Source of the DNA: Croceicoccus sp.
GTDB taxonomy: Bacteria > Pseudomonadota > Alphaproteobacteria > Sphingomonadales > Sphingomonadaceae
Direction of reading: 5' to 3'
Assembly (NCBI GenBank): GCA_002694745.1
Contig: NZMY01000050.1
Coordinates: 1-64,000, forward strand
Length of the DNA: 64,000 nt
This document shows, piece after piece, positions 1 to 9,520 of this stretch. Position 1 is the first letter of the stretch. The number at the start of each line of letters is the position of its first letter. The translations under genes and the position numbers were made by a program. The notes below the pieces were generated by a model, which saw only the letters and a list, made by a program, of their open reading frames with translations, was not told the origin of the DNA and made no database searches.

Positions 1-80
1 GCGAGGCCTGGAACAAGCTCGTCGATCAGCCGTGGCGCATCATGACCATCGGCCGCCGCAAATGGGCCCGTAGGTTCTGA
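1..80 (+). CDS. C-terminal end of an unidentified protein (partial)
   Basis: Only the last 25 codons are in the window. They are read from position 3 and end at the TGA at 78-80. The visible tail is basic and aromatic (it ends IGRRKWARRF). No family can be named from so little. It converges on rimI, and a short inverted repeat (GCAGGT at 86-91 with ACCTGC at 101-106) lies just after the stop. The frame is the only one of the three forward frames that stays open to a late stop next to that hairpin, so the call is reasonable but not certain. Confidence 0.45.
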   Translation, partial: EAWNKLVDQPWRIMTIGRRKWARRF

Positions 81-158
81 TCAGTGCAGGTTGGTATTAG
101 ACCTGCGAATATGCGTGGCGCCCAAAAGACGAAAAACGACGGGCTGCGAACAAACGCG

Positions 159-632
159 CTAAAGATGGTTAATCGCGCGCATGAAAGTTATCGCATTACG
201 CCTTTTGCCGTCACGACCTGAATAATAATCGCGCCTGATGCCGACCGGCCTGAAACCGTGCGCGTGATATAGGTGACGCGCCGGATTGTCGTCCCGCATT
301 TCAAGAAAGATCTTCGAACAGCCAAGGTCAGCCGCCGTTTCAACGGCACGTTCGATCAGCCTGCCGCCAAGTCCCCTGGCGCGCGATTCGGGCCTGACCG
401 CGATCAGCAGCAGTTCTTCCTCGTCCAATACGCGGCGCAGCAAGGCAAAGCCCGCGATCCTGTCGAAGTTGCCTGGAACGAGATTGCCGTCCTCATCGAT
501 CAGCACATAGCGCGTATCGGGCAGGACAAGCGCGCCAAGCAATTGGGAGCGGGTCCAGGCCTCGCCATAGACCGGGTCGAAGGCGGCCTCCATGACCCGC
601 ATGATCGCGTCGATAACATGCTGTTCGGCCAT
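159..632 (-). CDS. rimI: Ribosomal protein bS18 N-alpha-acetyltransferase RimI (GNAT family)
   Basis: Cytoplasmic GNAT acetyltransferase of 157 residues that uses acetyl-CoA; the family acetylates the N-terminus of bS18 and sometimes other proteins. The acetyl-CoA-binding motif A is visible around residues 81-97 (ESRARGLGGRLIERA), followed by the usual DDNPARHLYHAHGF stretch near 114-127 and the RRDYY motif near 133-137. The start is the ATG at 632, which overlaps the stop of tsaB in a TGATG junction. The reading frame stays open further upstream inside tsaB, but that part is only a shadow of tsaB. The tsaB-rimI pairing is widespread in bacteria and supports both names. Its likely substrate gene rpsR is also in this window at 14143-14367. 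Confidence 0.88.
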   Translation of the reverse strand: MAEQHVIDAIMRVMEAAFDPVYGEAWTRSQLLGALVLPDTRYVLIDEDGNLVPGNFDRIAGFALLRRVLDEEELLLIAVRPESRARGLGGRLIERAVETAADLGCSKIFLEMRDDNPARHLYHAHGFRPVGIRRDYYSGRDGKRRNAITFMRAINHL

Positions 633-1336
633 CAGCCCGCCTGCGTCGTGCCCGCCCGCGTCGTGTGTTCCTGCATCGGGGCTGCCGGGGCCATTCGCCG
701 GCCCGCGCCGTTCTTGTTCGGAAGGGCGGCGTCCGGGCGGCGGCCATAGGCCGGGCGCGGATCGGGCGTCAGCAATGCGGGGGGCAGCGCGGCGAATGCG
801 CGCGCGTCGGGCATGATCGCCAGCGCCCGGCCATCGCCGCGCAATTCGGTGAAAGCCTCCGCCCGGCTGCCCGCCACCACCTCGGCGGTCAGCGCCTGTA
901 CCGCGTCCTGCGGGCTGAGCGAGCGAGCCTCGCCCTGCGGCAGGCCATCGGCGCCGAACGACTGGACGAACCATTCGCCGTGCCCGGCATTGCTGACCAC
1001 GCCGACGCATGACGCATTTGTCTCTGCCTGTGCCTGCGCCGCGATCAGCGCCAGCGTCGGATAGCCCAGCAATTGCGCATCCCAAGCCAGCGCCAGCGCC
1101 TTCGCCGCCGCCAGCCCCACGCGAATGCCGGTAAAGCTGCCCGGACCGGTCGACACCGCGATCCGCTCTGCGCGCCCGCCGCCGGGCAGTTCGCCGATCA
1201 TCGGCACCAGCCGTTCGGCATGGCCGCGCCCCAGAGTCTCGCAATATCCCTCGATCAGGCACAGATCGTCGCCCCCGCCCTCGAACAGGGCGGCGGAGCA
1301 ATTCTCGGTCGCGCAATCGATGACGAGCGTGCGCAC
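632..1336 (-). CDS. tsaB: tRNA t6A37 biosynthesis protein TsaB
   Basis: Protein of 234 residues in the ASKHA superfamily. TsaB partners TsaD and TsaE to add threonylcarbamoyl to A37 of ANN-decoding tRNAs. The N-terminal phosphate-1-like segment (LVIDCATE, residues 4-11) and the diagnostic STGPGSFTGIRVG motif (62-74) are clear. The C-terminus after about residue 200 is low-complexity and poorly conserved, which is normal for TsaB. It sits between the NifU-like gene and rimI on the same strand, with 55 bp to the former and a one-base overlap with the latter. The three genes are probably cotranscribed. Confidence 0.9.
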   Translation of the reverse strand: MRTLVIDCATENCSAALFEGGGDDLCLIEGYCETLGRGHAERLVPMIGELPGGGRAERIAVSTGPGSFTGIRVGLAAAKALALAWDAQLLGYPTLALIAAQAQAETNASCVGVVSNAGHGEWFVQSFGADGLPQGEARSLSPQDAVQALTAEVVAGSRAEAFTELRGDGRALAIMPDARAFAALPPALLTPDPRPAYGRRPDAALPNKNGAGRRMAPAAPMQEHTTRAGTTQAG

Positions 1337-1391
1337 GTCGAGGCAGGTCCTTTTCAGCCGACCCGTCGGATCGGGGCCGCGAAAGGCCGGA

Positions 1392-1967
1392 TCAGGCCGC
1401 GCGAACCTCGGTCACTTCGGGGACGTAATGTTTCAGCAGACCCTCGATGCCCTGCTTCAGCGTCGCTGTCGAGGAGGGACAGCCCGAACAGGCGCCCTGC
1501 ATCTGCAGGAAGACTACGCCCTCGCGGAAACCGCGATAGACGATATCGCCGCCATCGCCCGCCACGGCAGGACGCACGCGGGTTTCGATCAGCTCGCGGA
1601 TCTGCGCGATCACGTCGGCGTCCTCGGGGCTGTCCTCGATGGTCTCGTCCTCGGCAGGAACCGCGAAACCGGCGGCATCGCCGCCCGCGAACAGGGGCGC
1701 TTCCGACACGAAATGGTCGAGCAGCACCGCCACCACCTGCGGCTTCAGCGCGGCCCAGTCGGTGCCCTGCGCCGCGGTGACGGACACGAAGTCGGACCCG
1801 AAGAACACGCCCGTCACGTCGCCCAGCGAAAACAGCGCCGATGCCAGCGGGGATATTTCCGCGCTTTCGGGATCGGCGAAATCGCGCGTGCCCGATGCCA
1901 TCACCTGCCGCCCGGGCAGGAATTTCAGCGTGGCGGGATTGGGGGGGGTTTCGGTCTCTATATACAT
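1392..1967 (-). CDS. NifU-family Fe-S scaffold protein (Nfu type)
   Basis: Protein of 191 residues with the two-domain Nfu layout: an N-terminal Nfu_N domain (about 3-88), an acidic linker (about 103-118) and a C-terminal NifU-like domain (about 119-188). The cluster-ligating CxxC is present as GACSGCPSS, with cysteines 160 and 163. Such proteins carry 4Fe-4S clusters to client apoproteins. The start ATG at 1967 follows a TATATA-rich stretch. Codons 7-9 contain a run of eight C on the coding strand, a place where sequencing error or slippage is possible. Divergent from the M16 protease gene, so the 143-bp gap 1968-2110 should hold promoters for both. Confidence 0.9.
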   Translation of the reverse strand: MYIETETPPNPATLKFLPGRQVMASGTRDFADPESAEISPLASALFSLGDVTGVFFGSDFVSVTAAQGTDWAALKPQVVAVLLDHFVSEAPLFAGGDAAGFAVPAEDETIEDSPEDADVIAQIRELIETRVRPAVAGDGGDIVYRGFREGVVFLQMQGACSGCPSSTATLKQGIEGLLKHYVPEVTEVRAA

Positions 1968-2110
1968 GGGGCCGATTTAGGCGAAGCGGCGGCGCGTTCA
2001 AGCTGTGATTGCTTGCGCATCGGCAAGCTGGCCTATGCGGCTGCGCGCAAAGGGGCGGGAATTCGCCGCATTCACTGGCGCTTCATGGCCGCCGTTCCTA
2101 TACAGGCAAC

Positions 2111-5068
2111 ATGAAATTGCATTCCCGCCAGGCGCTCATCGCCGCGCTTTCCGCCCTTCTTGCCAGCACTTCGGTCCTCGTCGCGACGCCCGCGGCGGCC
2201 CAGCCCGCTCCTTCTGCCGAGGCGAAGCGCGACTGGCCGCAGGTCGAGCAGGACCGCCCATGGCTCTATCGCGGCAGCGACATCCCGGTGGACGAGGAAT
2301 GGGTGTTCGGCGAGCTGGACAACGGGCTGCGCTATGCGGTCAGGCAGAACGACATTCCCGCCAATCAGGTCTCCGTCCGCGTGGCGGTCGACGCCGGTTC
2401 GATCCACGAGGCGGACAGCGAGCGCGGCTATGCGCACCTGCTCGAACATCTGGTGTTCCGCGAATCCAAGTATCTTGCCAACGGGCAGGCCATCGAACGC
2501 TGGCGCGAACTGGGCACCACGATCGGCGCGGACACGGGCGCGTTCACCTCGCCCACCCAGACCGTGTTCAATGTCGACGTTCCCGATGTCGATCAGGCCA
2601 AGCTGGGCGAAGTGTTCAAGCTGCTGTCGGGCATGGTGACGGGGCCGGTGCTGAACGACGCCAATGTCCAGACCGAATTGCCCATCGTGCTCGCCGAACG
2701 GCGCGAGCGCGGCGCGGCGGGGCGCCGTATTTCCGAGGCCACGCAGCAGACCTATTTCGCGGGCCAGCGCATCGCCGAACGCCTGCCGATCGGCACGGTC
2801 GAGACCTTGCAGGCCGCGGACGGCAAGTCGGTAAAGGCGTTCTACGACCGCTGGTACCGCCCCGACAACACGATCATCGTGGTCGCGGGCGACTTCCCCA
2901 CTGCGGTGCTGGAACAGGCGGTCAAGACCGCGTTCGGCGGCTGGAAGGCCGATGGCACGGCAACTCCTGCGCCGCCCTTCGGCGATCCGGTGCCCGGCCC
3001 GAACGCGCAGACCGCGCCGGGCGCGCTGGCGCCGGTCGACAAGGTCAGCGTGATCGTCGAACCCGACCTGCCGCGCAACATCGGCTATGCGGTGATGCGG
3101 CCGTGGCGTCCGGTGGTCGACACCATCGTCTATAACGAAGGGCTGCTAACCGATCAGCTGGCCATGTCGATCATCAATCGCCGGCTGGAATCGGCGGCGC
3201 GCGGCGGTGGCAGCTTCCTTGCCGCCTCGGTGGCGCAGGACGATCTCAACCGCTCGACCGATGCGACCTTCGTGTCGATCACCCCGCTGGGGGCCGACTG
3301 GAAGGGTGCGCTGCTGGACGTGCGCGCGGTGATCAAGGACGCGATCGAAAACCCGCCCACGCAGGAAGAGATCGACCGCGAAGCGGCGGAGTTCGAGAAC
3401 GCGTTCCGTGTCGGGGTGGAAACCCGCGACGTGCAGCAGGCCTCGGATCTTGTCGACAATGTGGTCGAGGCGATCAATATCCGCGAAACCGTCGCCGCGC
3501 CCGAAGTGGTGCTGGACGTGTTCGAAGGCATGAAGCCCAAGCTGACGCCCGAGGTGATCCTGATTCACACGAAGCAGCTGTTCAGCGGCGATGTCGTGCG
3601 CGGATTGATGAGCGTGCCCGACGCCAGCGAAGCGAACGAGGCCGCCTTCCGCGCCGCGCTGCTGCAGCCGGTGGAGGCCGACAATTCGGCCCGCGTCACG
3701 GGCGAGGCGATCTCGTTCGACGAACTCCCCTCGCTCGGCACGCCCGGCACGGTGGAGGCGCAGGCCGCGACCGGATTGTTCGAGATCGAACTGCTTCGCC
3801 TGTCGAACGGCGTCACCGCGATGATCTGGCCCAGCACCGCCGAACCTGGCCGCGTCAGCGTGCGCGTGCGTTTCGGCGCGGGCTATGGCGCGTTCGGTGC
3901 CGAAGACAATGCCGAGATCGCGCTGGGCGAGGTTGCGCTGATGGGATCGGGCATTGGCGAGCTCGATCAGGACGCGCTCGACCGCATTACCACGGGCCGC
4001 AAGATGGGGCTGCAATTCTCGATCGAGGACAGCGATTTCGTCTTCGCGGGCGAAACGCGTGCCGCGGACCTTGAGGATCAGCTCTATCTGTTCGCGGCCA
4101 AGCTGGCCGATCCGCGCTGGGACACCGCGCCGCTGGAACGCGCCAAGGCGGGGCTGTCGATCAGCTACGATTCCTATGCCGCCAGCCCGTCGGGCGTGCT
4201 CAACCGCGATTTCGAATATCTGCTGCGCGGCAAGGACCCGCGGTTCGAGGCACCGACGCCTTACGAATTGCAGGCCGTCAGCGCGGAGGACTTCAAGGAA
4301 ACCTGGGCGCCGGTCCTCGCAAGCGGCCCCGTGCAGGTCGAGATCTTCGGCGATTTCACCCGCGAGCAAGGCATCGCCGCGCTGGAGAAGACCTTCGGCG
4401 CGCTGGCTCCGCGCGAACCGGCTGCCGCTCTGCCGCAATTGTCCACCGCGCCGCAGACCGGCGGCGAACCTTTCGTCCTTACGCACCGCGGCGACGCGGA
4501 CGAGGCGGCGGCGGTGGTCGCATGGCCGACCGGCGGCGGACGCGACGACGTAACCCTGTCTCGCAAGACGCAGGTGCTGACGCAGATCTTCTCCAACCGG
4601 CTGTTCGACGCGATGCGCGAAAAGCTGGGCGCCAGCTATTCGCCCAATGTCGCCTCGCGCTGGCCGCTCGACCGCGAAACCGGCGGGTCGATCATCGCCA
4701 TGGCGCAGGTCGAGCCAGACGAGGTGCAGGTGTTCTTCGACACCGCGACCAGCATTGCCGAGGATCTCGCGACCAATCCGCCCAGCGCGGAGGAAATCGC
4801 CCGCGTCACCGAGCCGCTGCGCACCTATATCGAGCGCGTGTCGAGCGGCAACGGCTTCTGGCTGAGCGAACTGGGCGGCGCCTCGCGCGATCCGCGCCGG
4901 ATCGACCAGATCCGCACCATTATCCGCGACTATTCGCAGGTCACGCCCGAAGAGATGCAGGCGCTGGCGCAGCGTTTCCTCACCGGCGACGCCATGCGGG
5001 TGGAGATCGTGCCCGGTGCGACGGCAAGGGCAGGCAATGGCACGGCGGAGGCCGCTGCATCGCGCTGA
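2111..5068 (+). CDS. Periplasmic M16 family zinc metallopeptidase
   Basis: Protein of 985 residues with a Sec signal peptide (residues 1-30, ending ATPAAAQ), so it is exported. The inverted zinc motif HLLEH is at 109-113, and the distal glutamate lies in the ELPIVLAERRE segment near 190. Two M16 halves are evident: an active N-terminal half and a second half starting near residue 560 that lacks the HxxEH motif, as in pitrilysin-type proteases. The frame is open upstream to 2009, but the ATG at 2111 places the signal peptide at the N-terminus and is preferred. Substrate unknown; the family degrades peptides in the periplasm. It is transcribed away from the NifU operon. Confidence 0.88.
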   Translation: MKLHSRQALIAALSALLASTSVLVATPAAAQPAPSAEAKRDWPQVEQDRPWLYRGSDIPVDEEWVFGELDNGLRYAVRQNDIPANQVSVRVAVDAGSIHEADSERGYAHLLEHLVFRESKYLANGQAIERWRELGTTIGADTGAFTSPTQTVFNVDVPDVDQAKLGEVFKLLSGMVTGPVLNDANVQTELPIVLAERRERGAAGRRISEATQQTYFAGQRIAERLPIGTVETLQAADGKSVKAFYDRWYRPDNTIIVVAGDFPTAVLEQAVKTAFGGWKADGTATPAPPFGDPVPGPNAQTAPGALAPVDKVSVIVEPDLPRNIGYAVMRPWRPVVDTIVYNEGLLTDQLAMSIINRRLESAARGGGSFLAASVAQDDLNRSTDATFVSITPLGADWKGALLDVRAVIKDAIENPPTQEEIDREAAEFENAFRVGVETRDVQQASDLVDNVVEAINIRETVAAPEVVLDVFEGMKPKLTPEVILIHTKQLFSGDVVRGLMSVPDASEANEAAFRAALLQPVEADNSARVTGEAISFDELPSLGTPGTVEAQAATGLFEIELLRLSNGVTAMIWPSTAEPGRVSVRVRFGAGYGAFGAEDNAEIALGEVALMGSGIGELDQDALDRITTGRKMGLQFSIEDSDFVFAGETRAADLEDQLYLFAAKLADPRWDTAPLERAKAGLSISYDSYAASPSGVLNRDFEYLLRGKDPRFEAPTPYELQAVSAEDFKETWAPVLASGPVQVEIFGDFTREQGIAALEKTFGALAPREPAAALPQLSTAPQTGGEPFVLTHRGDADEAAAVVAWPTGGGRDDVTLSRKTQVLTQIFSNRLFDAMREKLGASYSPNVASRWPLDRETGGSIIAMAQVEPDEVQVFFDTATSIAEDLATNPPSAEEIARVTEPLRTYIERVSSGNGFWLSELGGASRDPRRIDQIRTIIRDYSQVTPEEMQALAQRFLTGDAMRVEIVPGATARAGNGTAEAAASR

Positions 5069-5199
5069 TGGTTGCGGCTGAAACCTTTGCATTGCGCCCC
5101 CCTCGGGGGTAAGGGCGGCCCTATTCCGACATTTCGGATGGAGTGAGAAACTGCCGCGGCACCCCAGCAGGGCGGTCCGGCAGGCGATGGAGTGACGAA

Positions 5200-6576
5200 G
5201 TGAACAAGACGGCGGACTGGAGCCCCGAAAGCTGGAAATCGCAGGAAGCAAAGCATCTTCCCGCCTATGCGGACGCAGCGGCGCTGGCCGATGCGGAGCA
5301 CAGGCTGACCCGGTTTCCCCCGCTCATCTTCGCGGGCGAGGCACGCGCGCTCAAGGCCGAGCTTGGCGAGGTGTCGCAGGGCAAGGGCTTCCTGCTGCAA
5401 GGCGGCGACTGCGCCGAGAGCTTCGCCGAATTCCATCCCGACAATATCCGCGACACGTTCCGCGTGATCCTGCAGATGGCGGTGGTGCTGACCTTCGCCA
5501 GCAAGCAGAAGGTGGTGAAGGTCGGCCGCATGGCGGGCCAGTTCGCCAAGCCTCGTTCCAGCGATGTCGAGGTCAAGGACGGCGTCGAGCTTCCCAGCTA
5601 TTTCGGCGACAACATCAACGACATCGCGTTCGAGGCGGAGGGCCGCAAGCCCGATCCCGAACGCATGATCCGCGCCTATAGTCAGGCCGCGGCCACGCTG
5701 AACCTGCTGCGCGCCTTCGCGGGTGGCGGTTATGCGAACCTGCGGCAGGTGCACCAGTGGACGCTGGATTTCATGGACCGGTCCCCGTGGGGCACGCGTT
5801 TCGCCCAGACGGCGGACCGCATCAGCGAGGCGCTGGACTTCATGGAGGCCTGCGGCGTCGATCCGGCGACCGTGCCGCAGCTGCAGGGCACCAATTTCTA
5901 CACCAGCCACGAGGCGCTGCTGCTCCCCTACGAGCAGGCGATGACCCGCCGCGATTCGCTGACCGGCGAATGGTACGACACCAGCGCGCACATGCTGTGG
6001 ATCGGCGACCGCACCCGTTTCGAAGGGTCGGCCCATGTCGAGTTCCTGCGCGGCGTCGGCAATCCCATCGGCATGAAATGCGGACCCAGCCTGTCGCCCG
6101 ACGCGCTGCTGTCGATGCTCGACACGCTGAACCCCGGGCGCCAGGCCGGGCGGATCACGCTGATCAGCCGCTTTGGGCACGAGAAGGTGGAGGCAGGCCT
6201 TGCCCCGCTGGTCCGCGCGGTCAAGCGCGAGGGCCATCCGGTGGTGTGGTCGTGCGACCCGATGCATGGCAATGTCATCAAGACCGACAGCGGCTTCAAG
6301 ACGCGTCCGTTCGACCGTATCCTGTCCGAGGTGAAGGGCTTCTTCGCGGTCCACCGGGCCGAGGGCACGCATGCCGGCGGCATCCATGTCGAGATGACCG
6401 GGCAGGACGTCACCGAATGCACCGGCGGCGCGGTCGCGATCACCGATGATTTGCTGTCGGCGCGCTATCGCACCCATTGCGATCCGCGCCTCAACGCCGC
6501 GCAGTCGATCGAACTGGCCTTCCTGCTGGCCGAGGAACTGAACGCCGAAGTCATGGCCCGCCGCGACGCGGCCTGA
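5200..6576 (+). CDS. 3-deoxy-7-phosphoheptulonate synthase, class II
   Basis: Plant-type DAHP synthase of 458 residues. It condenses phosphoenolpyruvate and erythrose 4-phosphate in the first step of the shikimate pathway. The class II signature [17 protein letters not shown] is at 67-83, including metal-ligand Cys71. Further matches are [12 protein letters not shown], the [13 protein letters not shown] stretch and WSCDPMHGN. The start chosen is GTG at 5200, preceded by GGAG at 5189-5192. This fits the usual family length better than the upstream GTG at 5143, which would add an odd Arg-rich leader. No trp- or phe-type leader peptide is evident upstream. Confidence 0.9.
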   Translation: MNKTADWSPESWKSQEAKHLPAYADAAALADAEHRLTRFPPLIFAGEARALKAELGEVSQGKGFLLQGGDCAESFAEFHPDNIRDTFRVILQMAVVLTFASKQKVVKVGRMAGQFAKPRSSDVEVKDGVELPSYFGDNINDIAFEAEGRKPDPERMIRAYSQAAATLNLLRAFAGGGYANLRQVHQWTLDFMDRSPWGTRFAQTADRISEALDFMEACGVDPATVPQLQGTNFYTSHEALLLPYEQAMTRRDSLTGEWYDTSAHMLWIGDRTRFEGSAHVEFLRGVGNPIGMKCGPSLSPDALLSMLDTLNPGRQAGRITLISRFGHEKVEAGLAPLVRAVKREGHPVVWSCDPMHGNVIKTDSGFKTRPFDRILSEVKGFFAVHRAEGTHAGGIHVEMTGQDVTECTGGAVAITDDLLSARYRTHCDPRLNAAQSIELAFLLAEELNAEVMARRDAA

Positions 6577-6651
6577 CTCGGCGCCTCGCTTCGAGGTAAA
6601 GTTAATTTGCTCGGGGCGGGCACCATAACCCGCCTCGCGCATTTTCGGTTC

Positions 6652-7911
6652 ATGGATGTTGCCGTTCGTTCCGCGCAGACCGGTGCCGACAAGCCTTCGG
6701 ACCGGCCGAAACCCCCGCTTGCGGGACAGTTTCGGGCCACCCGCCGGCTCAGCCTCGATCTGGCAGCGCGGCTTTCCGATGCCGATGCGACCATCCAGTC
6801 GATGGAGGATGCCAGCCCCGCCAAATGGCATCTGGCGCATACCAGCTGGTTCTTCGAAACCTTCCTGCTGCGCGATCATCTGCCCGATTACCGGCTGTTC
6901 GACGATCGCTACCCGTTTCTCTTCAATTCCTATTACGAGGCCGAGGGCCAGCGCATCGCCCGCTTTTCGCGCGGCATGCTGTCGCGCCCGACGCTGGACG
7001 AGATCGTCGCCTTTCGCCGCGCCATCGACGACGCGATGGAGGTGCTGCTAGACCGCGAGGATTGCGCCCCGCTGATTGCGCTGGGCATCGCGCATGAGCA
7101 GCAGCATCAGGAATTGCTGCTGACCGACATCAAGCATGCGCTGTTCCAGAACCCGCTCGGCCCGGCGATGTTCAAGGAACTGCCCGACATGCCGCAGCAC
7201 AAGGGCGAGGGCTGGATCGAGCATCAGGGCGGCATCGCACGCATCGGGCAGGATTGCGAAGGCGCACGCTTCTGCTTCGATTGCGAAGGTCCGCGCCACC
7301 GCGTCCTGCTCGAACCGTTCCGCCTGTCGCGCGGCCTTGTCACCAATGCCGAATGGGCGGCGTTCATCGCCGACGGCGGCTATCGCGATGCCTCGCTCTG
7401 GCTGTCCGACGGCTGGGCATGGGTAAACGGTGAGGGGATCGAGGCGCCGCTCTATTGGCATGGCGACGGTCATTTCACGCTGGCCGGATGGCAGCCACGC
7501 GATCCCGACGCGCCCGTCACGCATATCTCCTATTATGAGGCCGACGCCTTTGCCTCATGGGCGGGCAAGCGCCTGCCGACCGAAGCCGAATGGGAAGTCG
7601 CCGCCGCGGATGCCGATCCGGCGGCAGGCCAGCAAATGGACGAGGCGCAGGCGGCCCAGCCTGCCGCGACACCCGAACTGTTCGGAAGCTGCTGGCAATG
7701 GACGCGCTCGGCCTATCTGCCGCATCCCGGCTTTACCGCTGCGCCCGGCGCGGTCGGCGAATACAACGGCAAGTTCATGAGCGGGCAGTTCGTGCTCAAG
7801 GGCGCAAGCTGCGCCACCGCGCGCGGCCATTCGCGCCCCAGCTATCGCAATTTCTTCTACCCCCACCAGCGCTGGCAGTTCACCGGCCTGCGATTGGCAC
7901 AAGACATCTAG
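6652..7911 (+). CDS. egtB: Ergothioneine biosynthesis protein EgtB (sulfoxide synthase)
   Basis: Non-heme iron enzyme of 419 residues that joins a thiol substrate to hercynine and oxidises it. The N-terminal DinB-like domain carries the iron-ligand histidines, seen as KWHLAHTSWFFE (58-69, His60) and HEQQHQE (148-154). The C-terminal half (about 195-418) is an FGE-sulfatase domain with the typical THISYYEADAFASWAGKRLPTEAEWE and SRPSYRNFFYPHQRWQFTGLRLA segments. The ATG at 6652 removes a non-conserved upstream extension. It lies 10 bp before egtD, so the two form an operon. Thiol specificity (gamma-glutamylcysteine or cysteine) cannot be decided by eye. Confidence 0.92.
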   Translation: MDVAVRSAQTGADKPSDRPKPPLAGQFRATRRLSLDLAARLSDADATIQSMEDASPAKWHLAHTSWFFETFLLRDHLPDYRLFDDRYPFLFNSYYEAEGQRIARFSRGMLSRPTLDEIVAFRRAIDDAMEVLLDREDCAPLIALGIAHEQQHQELLLTDIKHALFQNPLGPAMFKELPDMPQHKGEGWIEHQGGIARIGQDCEGARFCFDCEGPRHRVLLEPFRLSRGLVTNAEWAAFIADGGYRDASLWLSDGWAWVNGEGIEAPLYWHGDGHFTLAGWQPRDPDAPVTHISYYEADAFASWAGKRLPTEAEWEVAAADADPAAGQQMDEAQAAQPAATPELFGSCWQWTRSAYLPHPGFTAAPGAVGEYNGKFMSGQFVLKGASCATARGHSRPSYRNFFYPHQRWQFTGLRLAQDI

Positions 7912-7921
7912 GGAGAGTGCC

Positions 7922-8926
7922 ATGACGGTTCAGCAGGCGCTGCGCATCGTTGACGAGGATGAGGCGGGGATCGACAATGCGTTCCGGCGCGATGTCCTGA
8001 CCGGCCTGTCGGAACCGCAAAAGGCGGTCCCGGCGCGCTGGTTCTATGACGAGCGCGGATCCGAATTGTTTGAGGACATCACGCGGCTCCCCGAATATTA
8101 CCCGACGCGGGCCGAGAAAGAGATCCTGCGCGCCCATGGAGGCGATTTCCGCCGCTGCATCGGCGCGGGGCGGGCCGTGGTCGAATTCGGATCGGGCAGT
8201 TCGGCCAAGACGCCGCTGCTGCTGAAGGCGATCGATCCGGCGGCCTATGTGCCGATCGACATTTCGGGCGAATTCCTCCGCTCGTCGGCGGACCGGCTGG
8301 CGGACAAGTTCCCCATGCTGCCGATCCACCCCGTCGAGGCCGATTTCACGCGCCCCGTGACCATGCCGCCAGAGATCGAGGGCGCCCCGCGGCTGGGCTT
8401 CTTCCCCGGATCGACCATCGGCAATCTCGTCCCGCGCACCGCGGTCGACATGCTGCGCGGCATGCGCGAAACGCTGGTCGCGGGCAGTCCGTCCGACAAG
8501 CCCCCGCTGCTGCTGATCGGGATGGACCGGATCAAGAGCCGCAAGGTGTTGATCCCCGCCTATGACGACGCACAGGGCGTGACGGCGGCGTTCAACCTCA
8601 ACCTCCTTACCCGCATCAACCGCGAGCTGAACGGCACGATGCCGGTCGATGCGTTTCGCCACAAGGCGGTCTGGAACGACGATATCGCCCGCGTCGAAAT
8701 GCATCTCGAGGCGCAGCGCGACATCGCCTTCACCGTGTGCGAGCGCAGCTTCACCATGAAGGCGGGCGAGACCATCCATACCGAGAACAGCCACAAATAC
8801 GGCCGCCGCTCTGCCGCCGCGCTGCTGCTGGCGGGCGGCTGGACGCCGCTGGAGCGCTGGAACGACCATGACAGCCGCTTCATGGTGATCCTGGCGGAAG
8901 CGAGCCCGCTTCGTTCGGCGCCGTGA
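7922..8926 (+). CDS. egtD: L-histidine N-alpha-methyltransferase EgtD
   Basis: SAM-dependent methyltransferase of 334 residues that trimethylates histidine to hercynine, the first step of ergothioneine synthesis. The SAM-binding motif VEFGSGSSAKT is at 87-97. The PARWFYDERGSELFEDIT segment (37-54), FFPGSTIGNL and the C-terminal ENSHKYG are typical of EgtD. A good ribosome-binding site (GGGAG at 7911-7915) precedes the ATG. Directly downstream of egtB and on the same strand; no egtC or egtE gene is adjacent, so the last C-S lyase step must be encoded elsewhere. Confidence 0.93.
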   Translation: MTVQQALRIVDEDEAGIDNAFRRDVLTGLSEPQKAVPARWFYDERGSELFEDITRLPEYYPTRAEKEILRAHGGDFRRCIGAGRAVVEFGSGSSAKTPLLLKAIDPAAYVPIDISGEFLRSSADRLADKFPMLPIHPVEADFTRPVTMPPEIEGAPRLGFFPGSTIGNLVPRTAVDMLRGMRETLVAGSPSDKPPLLLIGMDRIKSRKVLIPAYDDAQGVTAAFNLNLLTRINRELNGTMPVDAFRHKAVWNDDIARVEMHLEAQRDIAFTVCERSFTMKAGETIHTENSHKYGRRSAAALLLAGGWTPLERWNDHDSRFMVILAEASPLRSAP

Positions 8927-9029
8927 CGGGATTTTCCCGAAGAATTCCAGGGTCAGGATTTGACCTTGTCACCCAATCTGCCCAGTATCGCAGATCTGAA
9001 GACCGCAAGAAGAGAAAAGGGGAATTTTC

Positions 9030-9278
9030 ATGAAGTTCAAGACCGTAGCCATTATCGCATCGGCCGCCGCCTTCGCCACGCTCGGCGCCTGCGCGGAAAG
9101 CGAGCAGGAAGCACAGGAAGACCTGGTCGAGCAGCAGTACGAATCGGCTGAAGACACGCTCGAAGAGCAGGCCGATCTGGCAGAAGCCCAGGGCGACGAG
9201 ATGCAGGAAGAAGCTCTCGACGCGCAGGCCGACGCCATGGGCGAAGCCGGCGACGACGCCGAAGCCGCGATGGAGTAA
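9030..9278 (+). CDS. Small acidic lipoprotein
   Basis: Predicted lipoprotein of 82 residues. The signal peptide ends in a lipobox, TLGAC, with the modified cysteine at residue 21. The mature part is very acidic and rich in Glu, Ala and Gln in heptad-like blocks, suggesting an extended alpha-helix or coiled coil. A good Shine-Dalgarno sequence (AAAAGGGGAA) precedes the ATG. A strong terminator follows at 9321-9360, so it is probably monocistronic. No named family is recognised; function unknown. Confidence 0.75.
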   Translation: MKFKTVAIIASAAAFATLGACAESEQEAQEDLVEQQYESAEDTLEEQADLAEAQGDEMQEEALDAQADAMGEAGDDAEAAME

Positions 9279-9320
9279 GTCGCAAGACGATCTGCCGTCG
9301 TTCGCGACAGGTTGATCAAA

Positions 9321-9360
9321 AGGGCGGCGTCCGTTTCGAACGGGCGCCGCCTTTGCTTTT
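9321..9360 (+). terminator. Rho-independent terminator of the small lipoprotein gene
   Basis: Eleven-base-pair stem GGCGGCGTCCG with CGGGCGCCGCC (one T-G wobble) around the loop TTTCGAA, followed by a T-rich tail (TTTGCTTTT). It lies 43 bp after the lipoprotein stop codon. Confidence 0.85.
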
Positions 9361-9520
9361 GGCGTGCCGTGCTTTTGGGGTGGCCCGCAAGTCCAGCTTC
9401 ACGCCCCTGATATTTGCAATTGCTTGCGCATGGTGCCGCCTTTGACTACCGCGCGCATTCCGCAGGCTGATGCGGCGGAAATTGGCGTAATTATCATTCA
9501 CGAACAAGAAAGCAAATATC

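Noticed and set aside
3146-5251. 701-residue open frame on the minus strand opposite the M16 protease
   Set aside because: Arg-rich shadow of a clear plus-strand gene; high GC keeps antisense frames open.
4930-6879. 649-residue open frame on the minus strand opposite DAHP synthase
   Set aside because: Shadow of DAHP synthase and egtB; no family match.
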